A stretch of 40,020 nucleotides of DNA from Paulinella micropora (Eukaryota; Cercozoa; Imbricatea; Euglyphida): assembly GCA_009731375.1 (NCBI GenBank), contig BJOX01000267.1, positions 692,505 to 732,524 on the forward strand, read 5' to 3'. Position numbers and translations under genes: made by a program. This document shows, in pieces, positions 21,570 through 30,059 of the stretch. The first letter of the stretch is position 1. Each line of letters starts with the position of its first letter. The notes beneath the pieces are model-generated. The model was given only the letters and a program-made list of their open reading frames with translations, was not told where the DNA came from and ran no database searches.

Positions 21570-22659
21570 GAGCAGAGGAGGCGGGGGCACGGCCGGAGGG
21601 GTGCATGAATATGCTTCCTACTCATGCAACACAAACACTAGATAGATGTTGCAAACAAAACAAAACAAAACCAAGCAGCAGAAACAACAAGAACAACAAC
21701 AACAAGAGCAACAAGAACAGCAAGAACAACAAAAGAACAACAAGAACAACAAGAACAACAAGAACAAGAGCAAGAACGAGAACAACAAGAACAAGAACGA
21801 ACAACAAGAACAACAAGAACAACAAGAACAACAACAACAAGAAAAACAAGAACAACAAGAACAACAAGAACAACAACAAGAACGACAAGAACAACAACAA
21901 GAACGACAAGAACAACAACAAGAACAACAACAAGAACAACAGCAAGAACAACAACAAGAACAACAACAAGAACAACAACAAGAAAAACAGCAACAATAAC
22001 AACAAGAACAAAAATATGAACAAACCTCTTGGCTGATTATTTTCCAGGCGTCCCAGTATGTGCCATGGATAGCCTGCTTGACCTCTGCTGCCTATGTGTT
22101 CACACACACAAACACACACACACATACGTCACTAGTACATCCCATGGAGAGCCTGCTTCACACCGCAAAAGTAACAATCATAGCAAAACCACTGACATCA
22201 CAATAGCAGTAATAGCAACAGCGACTTTTACAAGGTAATCATGGTAGCAAGAATAGCAGGTTGAGAAAGTACGTCTTTGATCTCGGTCAGCAAAGAACCG
22301 TCGTCGAGTTCTTTGATGGAGTGGCCTTGATTTGCACGTATCAACCTATGATGTAAAAATATACAAGTAAAACGGGACGCAAAAAGAAACCGAAAGTTCC
22401 TCGATATTTGTGGTGATTTCCTGGAAACTTACCACATTTCGCCTCCCGCCTCCCGTCTCATGTGCCAGCTATGCTATGCTATGAGGCATCCGTTGTTTGA
22501 AACATTAAAAACATGGATTGGCGGTATATCAGTCTCTGACATTGCACTGTAACCACCATTGTTGTGAATATGTGGGTGTATGAGTGTGTGGTTCAACTTG
22601 TACCATTCTCCTTGCTCGTTCTGCATGAGCTTGAAACTGCATCAAGACATTCATTGTAT

Positions 22660-22691
<32 letters not shown>

Positions 22692-22903
22692 CGACAACAG
22701 CAACAACAACAACAACAACAACAACAACATGATCATCATCGTCATCATCATCGCTATGTAAAAAGCAATGCATACATACATACATACATACATACATAGA
22801 CCGACCGGATCTTAGTGTCTTGAGCAACCATTATCTTGATGTCATCCAATGTGGCCTATACACAAACCAAAGTTAGATAAGCAAGGATTCCTGTTTATTG
22901 GTT

Positions 22904-22951
<48 letters not shown>

Positions 22952-22952
22952 T

Positions 22953-23002
<50 letters not shown>

Positions 23003-23101
23003 TTTCTACTACTGCTGTTGAATAGATAGACAGATAGACAGATAGATAGATACCTAGACACGAATGGCAAGTTTTCTCTATCAAAATAGTGATTTCGTTT
23101 C

Positions 23102-23142
<41 letters not shown>

Positions 23143-23151
23143 CATAGATAC

Positions 23152-23191
<40 letters not shown>

Positions 23192-23481
23192 GTAGATAGA
23201 TAGATAGATAAGATAGATAGAATACTGCTAAAGGGCAGGTACATGAAATCGACGGAGATCTCGCAGGTTCAACAAGTCTGCAACCTGAGTGCGTATGTAT
23301 GTGTACATAAATGCATACATACATATTATATATATATATAGAGAGAGAGAGAGAAAGAGAAAAGAGACAGAAAGAGAGAAAGAGAGAAAGAGAGAAAGAG
23401 AGAAAGAGAGAAAGAGAGAAAGAGAGAAAGGAGGGAGAAAGGAGGGAGAAAGGAGGGAGAAAGGAGGAAGGGAGGAGGGAG

Positions 23482-23541
<60 letters not shown>

Positions 23542-26295
23542 GCGCGCTCTGTCTCTGTCGCTATCTTGTTATCACTCGCTCTGCGTTCGTAACACTGTTT
23601 CTGTCATTTCTTTCTCAGTGCTTGTCTCTGGTCGATATTCTCGCTCCTTGCTCTTTCAACGTTTTGACGTGTTCCTGCATCATATGCGCTTGTTTTCTTG
23701 TACCTTGACATAACCATCTGCAGACATGGCCAAACCTAAATCGTTTGCTCTGTGCCGAAGGATTGACGTGCATGTTCTGGACATCCGTCCTAGGAGGAAA
23801 ACATTTCACTTTGTCCTTCGATGATGTTCCAGGCAACAAGCAAACACGGCAGCTAAGATACCACGTTCAGGGCCGCTGTGTTGCTTTCCACTAAATGTAG
23901 TATCCATGGATCCCTTCTTCTGCTCCCTCGCCAGGCCCGCAGGCTCCGCCATTTCGGTCGGGTTCGGATCTAGATCGTCAGCTCGATCCACTCGCTTCGA
24001 CTCAGCAGCCAGGATGGCGAGGTGCTGGAGCATTGCGAAAGTGGGAAGACGATACGGTTATTGTGCTTTTCCATCGGCGCTGTGCCCAACAGTGACGCTG
24101 CTACCGGTCTCCATGAAAGCGCGGGCGGCCCCGCTTTTGAATCACCGCCAAAAGTCCCTGCGGGGCTACGAAAATAGACACGGTCAAGCCGCTTTGCCTT
24201 GCTGCTGCTACCCATCAGCTTCGCCAGCGGGTTGGAGGCGGGACAGTAAGTGTGGCCAAGCCGCTGCCCGTGCACGACAGGGCCATGCATCGTCATACTC
24301 TCCTCGTTGCAAAACCTGTGTAGTATAACGAGCGGTTATTAGTACTTATATACAGTCAACAAAGTCACGCGTTTGGTTGTTGTTGGTGCTGTTTCTCGTT
24401 TGAAAGCTCATCAAGAGCCTTCTAATGAGACATGGCACAGACCTTGGGCGAGAACCGGCCAAAAACGATACTTTGTTGATTGTAATCTTGAAGTCTTTGT
24501 TGATTGTACTTAAGAATTGAGAACTAAGAACCTCTTGTACATGAGTGTGAATGTATACCTCCTCTTCGATGTCTCCATCCTCAAAGTTGAAGTCGCCAAC
24601 GATCAGGGTTAAGTCGGGAGCGGGGCTGGTGAAATGTGTTTGCAGCAGGTGCTCAAGGCGAGCCAGCTGGGCCAAGCGTTTGTTGCTTGAATCTGAATCT
24701 AACTTATACGAAGAAGTTAAATGCACGGCGGCAATCACCACACGCTGAGAGACCTGTGGTTTTGTAGCCTCACTTTGTTTCCCCAGTTTAAGAATACTTT
24801 TGAACTCTTCAGAGCCTTGCCTGGCGAGTTGCAGATCAAAGGCAGGAAGAGCATCGTCTCGGTCGGCGGAGCTGTCCTCTTTCATTGCGGAGGAGCGGAG
24901 GCGCTGCTCAGCAAATTGCTGACGCAGCGTTGCAGGCAGGAGGAGCCGCTCCCAAAAGGAGAAAGTAGGAGGAGGAGAAGAAGAAGAAGAAGAAGAAGAA
25001 GAAGAAGAAGAAGAAGAAGAAGAAGAAGAAGAAGAAGAAGAAGAAGAAGAAGAAGAAGAAGAAAAGGAGAACTCTGCAAAAAGAAAGTGTTTGTGGGGAG
25101 AGAGCTTATGCAAAAAGAGTTTGAACGGCCAGCGAGATAGGTACATCTGTCCATAAGGGCGCAATTCACGGGCGGAGGCATTGGCAGAGACGAAGAAGTC
25201 CCGCTGAAGGACCTTTGATGCGCGCAGGGTACAGAGTAGGTCGGGGGTGACCTCCTGTAAGACGATGACGTGGGCGTCGGTGCGCGCTAGAGCAGCAAGG
25301 AGAGCTTGGGCACGGGTTGCGGTGTAAATCAAGTCTGGGAGGTGAAGATCGGTTAGAACATTCCATGTCACCAACCGCAATGTGGTAGGAACTGCAGCAC
25401 CCTCCGCATGGCCCGCATCGCTCCCTGGATGAGGTAACCAGCCGAAAGGCATAACGTATCGGTAGCAGCAAGCAGGCTGCAGCTGGTCCTGTTCATGCTG
25501 CCTCAAGTGGGCCTCCGACTGACCAGGAGCGACTAGGGCCCGCTTACCAGACACCGCCGTGGGGTTATCGAGTGCAGGGGTAATAGGCACAGTGTAATTT
25601 ACAGGGACGAGAGGTGCGTCTGCCATAGACGCTGGAATAGCCTGATTGCCTTGCAGTGATACCTGCTGTACTATGGAGAAAGGCCCGTTGTCAGCCCGCA
25701 TGATAAGGTAGATGTGGGAGACAAAGAAGCGGACAGGGCCGGTGAGGTCGATCTGCCGTTCAAGTACGACCTGCCAAAATCGCACCGTGGCCTCGTCATC
25801 AGCTTGCGCTAGGCTGAGGTGCGGTCGGTATGCTTGGCCCGGTCCAGGAACACAGGCCGGAAAGCACTCGCACAGCGAATTGTAGAGTTGGTGGACAGGA
25901 CTCGGTTGGGAGGACTCGAGCACGAGCGTGAAGCGCCGGTCCGCCGCGTCTTTGCCGTGCACCAAATACGCCGGCCGGTCCAACACCAGCTCAAACGTCA
26001 AACGGCGACACCTTGCCACAGCTCTCGGTCAGCACCTGCAGCGTGAGCTGAGGTTCCCACAGCTCCGGCGCCAAGAACGGGTACAGCAAGTTTAGGTGCG
26101 GGTACCAGCGCGGGTAGCTTTTGTCGAGCTCGCGACGCCACGCCTGCAGCGGCGGCCACACGGAGCTCGGGGGGATCAGGCAAACTGCAGTGGTATGGAC
26201 CAGTGGAATATTGCCTGGGGAGCTCGCGAGGCTGTTGTTGATGTTGATGTTTTTCTTGTTCTCGTTGCTGTTCCTGTTCCTATTGTTGTTGTTGT

Positions 26296-26353
<58 letters not shown>

Positions 26354-27005
26354 GGTCGTCCAGTACGTTCGGGACGGGAACCAGGTGGGACCAAACACAG
26401 CGCCATCAGCCAGTAGCTTCTGACAGAGCCGGACAAGGTTCTTGGTGTCATCGATGCCGCTGTGATGGCGACCCTAGTTATGATAAGAGCCACAGCAAAT
26501 AGTATTAGTAATTATTATGACAGAAGCGGCAAGTTGCAAAAGGAGCAAAGGTCAAGCGTAGACCCTAGTTATGATAAGAGCCACAGCAAATAGTATTAGT
26601 AATTATTATGACAGAAGCGGCAAGTCGCAAAAGGAGCAGCAAAGGTCAAGCGTCACTAATTGTGATGACAGCCACGGCCAATGTGTTAATAATAATTACT
26701 GTAACAGAAGCGGCAACAGCAAAAGGAGCAGTATTGAAGTAGACCAAGGAGAGAGCCCGGTTTACTGCAGCATACTAACCATGCTAAAAGCATTTCTACA
26801 TACAATGCATACATACAACATACATACCAGGAGAGAGAGTCCGGCTTGTTTCAGCATGCTAGCCATGCCCTTTGCATTCCCTCCATATTGTTTGCGGAAG
26901 ACCCACTTGAGATTGGCCCATGTCTGTGAAAAATCAAATGTATGATCGTAACAGCATACTTCAAAAGAAAGGAATGAAGTGACTAAATACGCAGGTAAAT
27001 GAATA

Positions 27006-27037
<32 letters not shown>

Positions 27038-28191
27038 AAAGTCAACTTGCACGCATTATCAAGACGGTTCGCTGCCTAATATACGCATGTCGGTGTGACA
27101 TTGCTGACCTGCAGGAATGGCGGGACAGTCAACCCACTCAGTCGTTGCTGCGCCTATAGAAAAGCATGCATACATACGTGCATACATATATATCTATATG
27201 CGTACAAACATACAGACAGAGGGTCCCCAGTTGCCGCACGTTGCAAAGAGTACGTTCATTTACTTATTCATTCATTCATTCATTCATACACGCATGCATA
27301 AATACATAGGATTCATACATACATATAAATGCATGCATACATATCGACACATACATATGCATAGACAGATAGACAGGCAACAGGCGAACCGGCAGCATGG
27401 TTTTCAGGTCCCAATCGCCGCAAGTTACAAACAGAACGTTGGGAGGGTCCAGACACAGCTGAGGACGCTGCTGCTCCAGCAAGGCAAGGAAACGACCCCA
27501 GACCTAGACAAGAAAGAGAGGGTGGGGGGGGGGGGGGGGAAGAGAGAGAGAGAGAGAGAGATAACATGTGCATGTACGCATGTATGTGTGTATGTATGTA
27601 TGTCTGTATATATGTCTGTATGTATGTCTGTATGTGTGCATGTATGTATGTATGTATGTATGTATGTATGTATGTATGTATGTCTGTATGTCTGTATGTA
27701 TGTCTGTATGTATGTACGCATGTGTATGTGTGTGTACGTGCATGCGTGTATGTATTTGTGATGTCTGTATGCATGTGGGTATGTCTGCTTGTAAGTTTGC
27801 ATACATACATACATACTTGCATACAGTACATATACACATGTATTGTGTATATATGTATGTAGGTATGTATGTATGAAAGAATGAGAGAATGAATGAATGA
27901 ATGAATGAATGAATGAATGAATGCATGAATGCATGAATGAATGAATGAATGAATGCGTGTATGTATTAACCTGAGCTCAGCTTTTATTTGTGTATGCATG
28001 TATGAATGAATGAAATGAATGAATGAATGATGAATGAATGAATGAATGAATGAATGAAATGAGGGTATGTATAAACGTCAGTGCAGCTTTTATGCATGCA
28101 TGTATGTATGTATGTATGTATGAAAGAAAGAAAGAAAGAAAGAAGGAAGGAAGGAAGGAAGGAAAGAAGGAAGGAAGGAAGGAAGGATGGA

Positions 28192-28231
<40 letters not shown>

Positions 28232-29333
28232 ATGAATGAATGAATGCGTAGTATTATGAATGAATGAATGAATGAATGAATGCGTATATGTATGAACCTC
28301 AGTCCAGCTGGGGGCGGCACAGATCATGACCTGGCTTATCCCTGTAAGTTCCTTGCACAACAGATAGATAGATAGATAGATAGATATATAGATAGATAGA
28401 TAGATGCATGGATGTTATTATTCTGCGTGACCACTCTACTCTCTTAGTAGTGCAAAAAAAAGTCGTTATGTATGTATGTATGTATGTATGTATGTATGAA
28501 TGTATGTATGAATGTATGTATGTATGTATGTATGTGTAAATGTATGTATGTATGTATGTATGTACGCATGTATGTATGTATGTATGTATGTATGTATGCG
28601 ATCCCTGTAAAACATGCACGCATACATACATACATACATACATACATACATACATACATACGCATGCACGTATGTACCGTGCAGAATGCGTCAACTCAGG
28701 ATTGTGCACGGGCCGGACGTACTCGTGGTTAGTTTCCACGACCTTGTACACACCATTGTACATACACATACATGTCTACTATTGTGCAACTCAGGATTAT
28801 GCACGGGCCGGACGTACTCGTGGAAAGTTTCGACGACCTTGTGCACACACACACACACACACACGTACATACACATACATGTTGCACTATTGTGCATTGG
28901 CCGTCACACGTGCTCGTGGAAAGTCTTCCGTCCTCGTACGAATACATACATACATACATACATACATGCATGCATATACATACATACATATATTACATGC
29001 ATACATGCATGCATGCATGCATACATGCATACATACATACATACATACATACATACATAGATTGTGAACTATTGTTGAATGGCCGGACAGGCTCATGACA
29101 CATACATGCATAGCGTACATACATACATACATACATGCAAGGAAAGTCCGCACGACCTTGTACAAACACATAAATGCATACGGTACATACATACATATAT
29201 GCATACGCGTACGCACACTTCATTGGTCTATACGCATTCTGATCCCTTCTATTTCCTGAATCTGAGCACTTTTCTCTTTTGTGGGAATAATTTATCGAAG
29301 GTACCGTAGGCACATAAATACATTAATGCATGT

Positions 29334-29378
<45 letters not shown>

Positions 29379-29383
29379 ATCTC

Positions 29384-29432
<49 letters not shown>

Positions 29433-29477
29433 ATCTATCTATCTATCTATCTATCTGTCTATCTATCTATCTATCTA

Positions 29478-29509
<32 letters not shown>

Positions 29510-29542
29510 TCTCCCTCTCCCTCTCCCTCTCTCTCTCTCTCG

Positions 29543-29573
<31 letters not shown>

Positions 29574-30059
29574 ATATATATATTTCTCTCTCTCTCTCTC
29601 CCTCTCTCTCTCTCTCTTCGTCTTGATCCGCCTCGGTTGTTTCTTCTTCTTCTTCTTCTTCTTCTTCTTCTTCTTCTTCTTCTTCTTCTTCTTCTTCTTC
29701 TTCTTCTTCTTCTTCTTCTTCTTCTTCTTCTCCCTCTTATTCTCCCTCTTCTTCTTCTTCTTCTTCTTCTTCTTCTTCTTCTTCTTCTTCTTCTTCTCTT
29801 CTTCTTCTTCTCCTCCTCCTCCTCCTCCTCCTCCTCTCCTCCTCCTCCTCCTCTCCTTCTCCTCGTGTTCCTCCTTCTCCTCCTCCTCTACCTTTCCAGT
29901 TGCTACTTCAAGCAGGATAAGGGGAAATTCTATTATCTCCTGAGGACCGAAAGCCTTCTCGTCGCAAGTCGCTATGTATGTACGTATGTATATGTATTTA
30001 TGTATGTATGTATGTATGTATGTATGTATGTATGTATGCACCTTCGAAGTCTAAGACAG
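17239..30059 (-). CDS. Multidomain RNA-repair gene: ERI1 exonuclease - 2H - EEP - poly(A) polymerase - MJ1316
   Basis: Eleven visible exons on the minus strand: 30059-30042, 29971-29892, 28837-28772 (or a tandem alternative), 28351-28298, 27503-27390, 27153-27109, 26923-26828, 26473-24559, 24315-23862, 19982-18410 and 18101-17239, about 5.28 kb of coding sequence (~1,750 residues), ending in TAA. Exon joins were chosen by GT-AG ends, matching phase and family alignment. Domain order is DEDDh exonuclease, poly-Asn linker, 2H phosphoesterase, EEP nuclease, PAP-type nucleotidyltransferase plus central domain, MJ1316 domain. Each alone is an RNA-end enzyme or end-binding module. I infer a protein that trims, removes cyclic or blocked ends and re-extends RNA. 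About six one-base frame breaks interrupt the frame (near 25990-26005, 24262-24285, 24030-24050, 19358-19366, 19318-19333, 17835-17855), yet motifs on both sides are intact. The N-terminus before the DFE motif is not found. Fungal proteins joining 2H, EEP, PAP and DUF504 are, from memory, known; the ERI1 head is the unexpected part. Confidence 0.85.
18102..18409 (-). repeat. Intron 10 with (CTT)n/(GAA)n array as pyrimidine tract
   Basis: The plus strand is GAA repeats at 18130-18320. On the gene's strand this is CTT/TTC running up to the acceptor of exon 11. Reading through gives a long poly-Ser run and a wrong frame after it, so an intron fits better. Confidence 0.6.
18410..19982 (-). CDS. 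Exon 10: EEP end (S-D-H-F-G-L) and poly(A)-polymerase NTase plus central domain
   Basis: Acceptor CTCGTAG|GT. A low-complexity Ala/Ser/Pro stretch precedes [10 protein letters not shown], the final His motif of EEP enzymes. Then VMGSFAFG (NTase GS motif), SDLDCL (the two metal-binding Asp) and GRADRKDFF follow, each in a successive frame, implying single-base breaks at ~19358-19366 and ~19318-19333. [12 protein letters not shown] carries the third Asp. [15 protein letters not shown] and [18 protein letters not shown] match the PAP central region (FLGG..WA.LVAR and the P(I)ITPAYP.(M)N motif). [13 protein letters not shown] matches the PAP RNA-binding start. The donor is probably GGA|GTAGGT. 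Confidence 0.85.
19983..23861 (-). repeat. Intron 9, almost all microsatellite
   Basis: Contents on the plus strand: GT and GA (20009-20080), GATA with variants (20128-20690), two diverged ~65-bp copies of a T-tailed repeat around a 10-N gap (20805-21003), AT and TATTTA (21120-21290), CAA/GAA (21650-22020), CA (22100-22130), CAA (22663-22735), TACA (22770-22797), CTA (22905-23010), GATA (23023-23220), and GA meeting CT head-on at 23340-23540. I see no additional exon with support. Short unique islands at 21300-21520, 22030-22600 and 23545-23860 hold no recognised coding. Confidence 0.6.
23862..24315 (-). CDS. Exon 9: EEP domain continued (Y-D-D-A-W ... R-L-D-R-V)
   Basis: Acceptor CACAG|GTT joins [13 protein letters not shown] to [12 protein letters not shown], then [13 protein letters not shown] and KRLDRVYF, in the order found in TDP2-like EEP enzymes. 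One-base frame breaks occur at ~24262-24285 and ~24030-24050; a 26-base GT-AG intron is an alternative for the second. The tail ([15 protein letters not shown]...) is charged and low in similarity. The donor CGTG|GTATCT is in phase with exon 10 across an intron of about 3.9 kb. Confidence 0.75.
24385..24545. mobile_element. MITE-like element M, diverged copy 3
   Basis: GTTTGAAAGCTCATCAAGAGCCTTCTAATGAGAC and TGTACTTAAGAATTGAGAAC parallel the inside and edge of copies 1 and 2. It sits in intron 8 of the minus-strand RNA-repair gene. Quoted segments are split here only by position: they lie at ~24398-24432 and ~24505-24525. Confidence 0.5.
24559..26473 (-). CDS. Exon 8: Exo III of ERI1, poly-Asn linker, 2H phosphoesterase, most of EEP domain
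   Basis: Acceptor AACTAG|GGT and donor GAG|GTATAC. It opens [13 protein letters not shown], the Exo III motif with catalytic His and Asp, so all five DEDDh residues are present in the gene. An in-frame CAA-type microsatellite (26270-26355) encodes poly-Asn. Then PHLNLLYPF and PHLSLAQ give the paired H-x-(N/S/T) motifs of 2H phosphoesterases, which act on 2',3'-cyclic or 2'-5' ends. EEP motifs follow: TWNVL (Asn), LQEV (Glu), AAVHLTS (His) and IVGDFNFED (Asp/Asn). A TTC microsatellite (24965-25070) encodes a ~35-residue Ser tract inside the EEP loop. The frame shifts by one base at 25990-26005, between SPFDV and ELVLDRP; dropping one T restores the 2H strand. Confidence 0.87.
26472..26742 (-). 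repeat. Three tandem ~90-bp repeats at the acceptor of exon 8
   Basis: Units 26472-26561, 26562-26652 and 26653-26742 (the last diverged) each begin CC(C/A)TAGTTATGAT-like and contain ATGACAGAAGCGGCAA and AAAAGGAGCA. On the gene strand each unit ends with CATAACTAG, so the exon 8 acceptor itself is duplicated within intron 7. Confidence 0.85.
26745..26810 (-). pseudogene. Decayed copy of exon 7's 3' half inside intron 7
   Basis: The minus strand reads [10 protein letters not shown], then a stop (TAA), then TGLSPW, against [17 protein letters not shown] in exon 7. TACA repeat lies between it and exon 7. Confidence 0.7.
26828..26923 (-). CDS. ERI1-like domain, exon 7 (T-W-A-N-L-K)
   Basis: Acceptor TTTTCACAG|ACA (a strong pyrimidine-rich site) and donor CTG|GTATGT bound 32 codons starting [15 protein letters not shown] and ending [10 protein letters not shown]. 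This matches the W-x-N-(L/I)-(K/R)...F/Y-G segment and the helix before Exo III in ERI1 proteins. The donor opens straight into a TATG microsatellite. A decayed copy of the exon's 3' half lies downstream at ~26750-26805. Confidence 0.88.
27109..27153 (-). CDS. ERI1-like domain, exon 6
   Basis: A 45-base exon, acceptor TCTATAG|GCG and donor CAG|GTCAGC, phase 0, encoding [18 protein letters not shown]1 proteins have QC-x-(L)-(S)-x-(L)-x-x-P-P-(F/Y) directly after the Exo II strand and then the W-x-N-(L/I)-(K/R) helix, which is what exon 7 supplies. The exon would be missed by ORF calling but fits on phase, splice sites and alignment. Confidence 0.8.
27213..27252 (-). pseudogene. Decayed copy of the Exo II segment of exon 5
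   Basis: The minus strand GCAACGTGCGGCAACTGGGG encodes ATCGNWG against VTCGDWD in exon 5; the catalytic Asp is lost. It is followed by CTGT/TATG repeat as in the parent. Confidence 0.55.
27390..27503 (-). CDS. ERI1-like domain, exon 5 (Exo II, G-D-W-D)
   Basis: Acceptor TTGTCTAG|GTC and donor CCG|GTTCGC bound 114 bases, 38 codons in phase 0. The product starts [12 protein letters not shown] and ends [16 protein letters not shown]. The GDWDL block is the Exo II motif, and its first Asp is the third metal ligand of DEDDh enzymes. A decayed copy of its last third lies at ~27215-27250. Confidence 0.9.
28298..28351 (-). CDS. ERI1-like domain, exon 4 (E-L-T-G-I-S-Q)
   Basis: Acceptor TGCAAG|GAA and donor GAG|GTTCAT bound 54 bases, phase 0 at both ends, encoding [23 protein letters not shown](S/T)Q followed by ...AP is a hallmark of the ERI1 group between Exo I and Exo II. 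A partial echo of its start (TTTTACAGGGATCGC) lies near 28600, and echoes of its end lie near 28075 and 27975. Confidence 0.85.
28678..28742 (-). CDS. Alternative exon 3 copy, intact reading frame
   Basis: Encodes [17 protein letters not shown] followed by THSA, with the same ACAAG acceptor as the neighbouring copy but Asn in place of Phe. Possible donors are GCACG|GTACAT (phase 2) or a downstream TAT|GTATGT in the TATG tract (phase 0). It is ~95 bases from the 28772-28837 copy, so either could be spliced to exon 4. Whether the two are used alternatively cannot be seen from DNA. Confidence 0.5.
28772..28837 (-). CDS. ERI1-like domain, exon 3, best copy of a tandem set
   Basis: Acceptor ACAAG|GTC and donor CAT|GTATGT bound 66 bases in phase 0, encoding [17 protein letters not shown] plus HNSRH. 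ERI1 proteins have TF..YVRP.....L at this place, so this copy keeps the expected Phe. The last five residues run into the microsatellite and the usual x-F-C before ELTGI is missing, so the exact donor is uncertain. Three more copies of the same exon lie at 28678-28742, ~28890-28945 and ~29055-29155. Confidence 0.7.
28885..29160 (-). pseudogene. Two decayed tandem copies of exon 3
   Basis: Around 28890-28945 the minus strand keeps GACTTTCCACGAGCACGTG-like sequence with a shifted frame and a stop ([15 protein letters not shown] then TAG). Around 29055-29155 the copy is split by a ~40-base TATG/TACA insertion: GTCGTGCGGACTTTCCT on one side and TCATGAGCCTGTCCGGCC on the other. Both retain the AAG|GTCGTG acceptor context or part of the HEYVRP segment. 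They are remnants of tandem duplication of one exon together with its flanking microsatellite. Confidence 0.65.
29339..29889 (+). repeat. CT, TATC, CTT and CTC arrays (5' arm)
   Basis: CT and TATC to ~29628, CTT/TTC 29640-29812, TCC to ~29889, ending at exon 2 of the minus-strand gene. Complementary to the arrays at 30080-30640. Confidence 0.88.
29892..29971 (-). CDS. ERI1-like domain, exon 2 (A-T-C-D-E ... E-I-I-E-F-P)
   Basis: Acceptor CATAG|CG and donor AAG|GTAGAG bound 80 bases encoding [20 protein letters not shown] and then LEVATGK. Joined to exon 1 this gives VLDFEATCDE...EIIEFP, the signature opening of ERI1/THEX1/PRNIP-type 3'-5' exonucleases, with the two Exo I acidic residues (D and E of DFE) intact. 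The intron to exon 1 is 70 bases and is a TATG/TACA microsatellite. Phase 0 at the 3' end fits exon 3. Confidence 0.88.
30042..30059 (-). CDS. ERI1-like domain, exon 1 (Exo I motif D-F-E)
   Basis: Eighteen bases encode (x)VLDFE, the first catalytic strand of DEDDh exonucleases. The 3' end is GAAG|gtgcat, leaving one base that completes the Ala codon of exon 2. The 5' end is placed at a CTTAG acceptor whose polypyrimidine tract is the long CTT array (read on the minus strand). Without that acceptor the frame runs back through poly-Ser to an in-frame TGA at 30139-30141, with no ATG. So the true 5' exon(s) lie upstream, probably beyond the repeats or in the 864-base gap. Confidence 0.75.

Larger units (their letters stand above)
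27230..29200. repeat. TATG/TACA, GAATGA and GAAG arrays filling introns of the ERI1 part
   Basis: TATG variants 27580-27870, GAATGA 27880-28060, GAAA/GGAA 28120-28230, GAATGA 28228-28282, GATA 28361-28405, TATG/TACA 28465-28675, CA 28848-28865, TACA 28940-29060. Exons 3-5 lie as islands among them. Confidence 0.88.

Noticed and set aside
21650-22036. Asn/Lys- and Gln-rich frames
   Set aside because: Translation of a CAA/GAA array; no non-repeat flank of protein type.
25985-26005. Programmed +1 frameshift at GTT-TGA in the 2H domain
   Set aside because: Tempting because of the stop, but other breaks in the gene lack stops and one goes the other way, so base-level indels are the simpler reading.
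25985-26010. A 22-base GT-AG micro-intron in the 2H domain
   Set aside because: It would delete the core strand VSPFDV that 2H enzymes need.
26472-26742. CRISPR-like array of ~90-bp repeats
   Set aside because: Contiguous tandem units without spacers, in a eukaryotic intron; they duplicate a splice acceptor.
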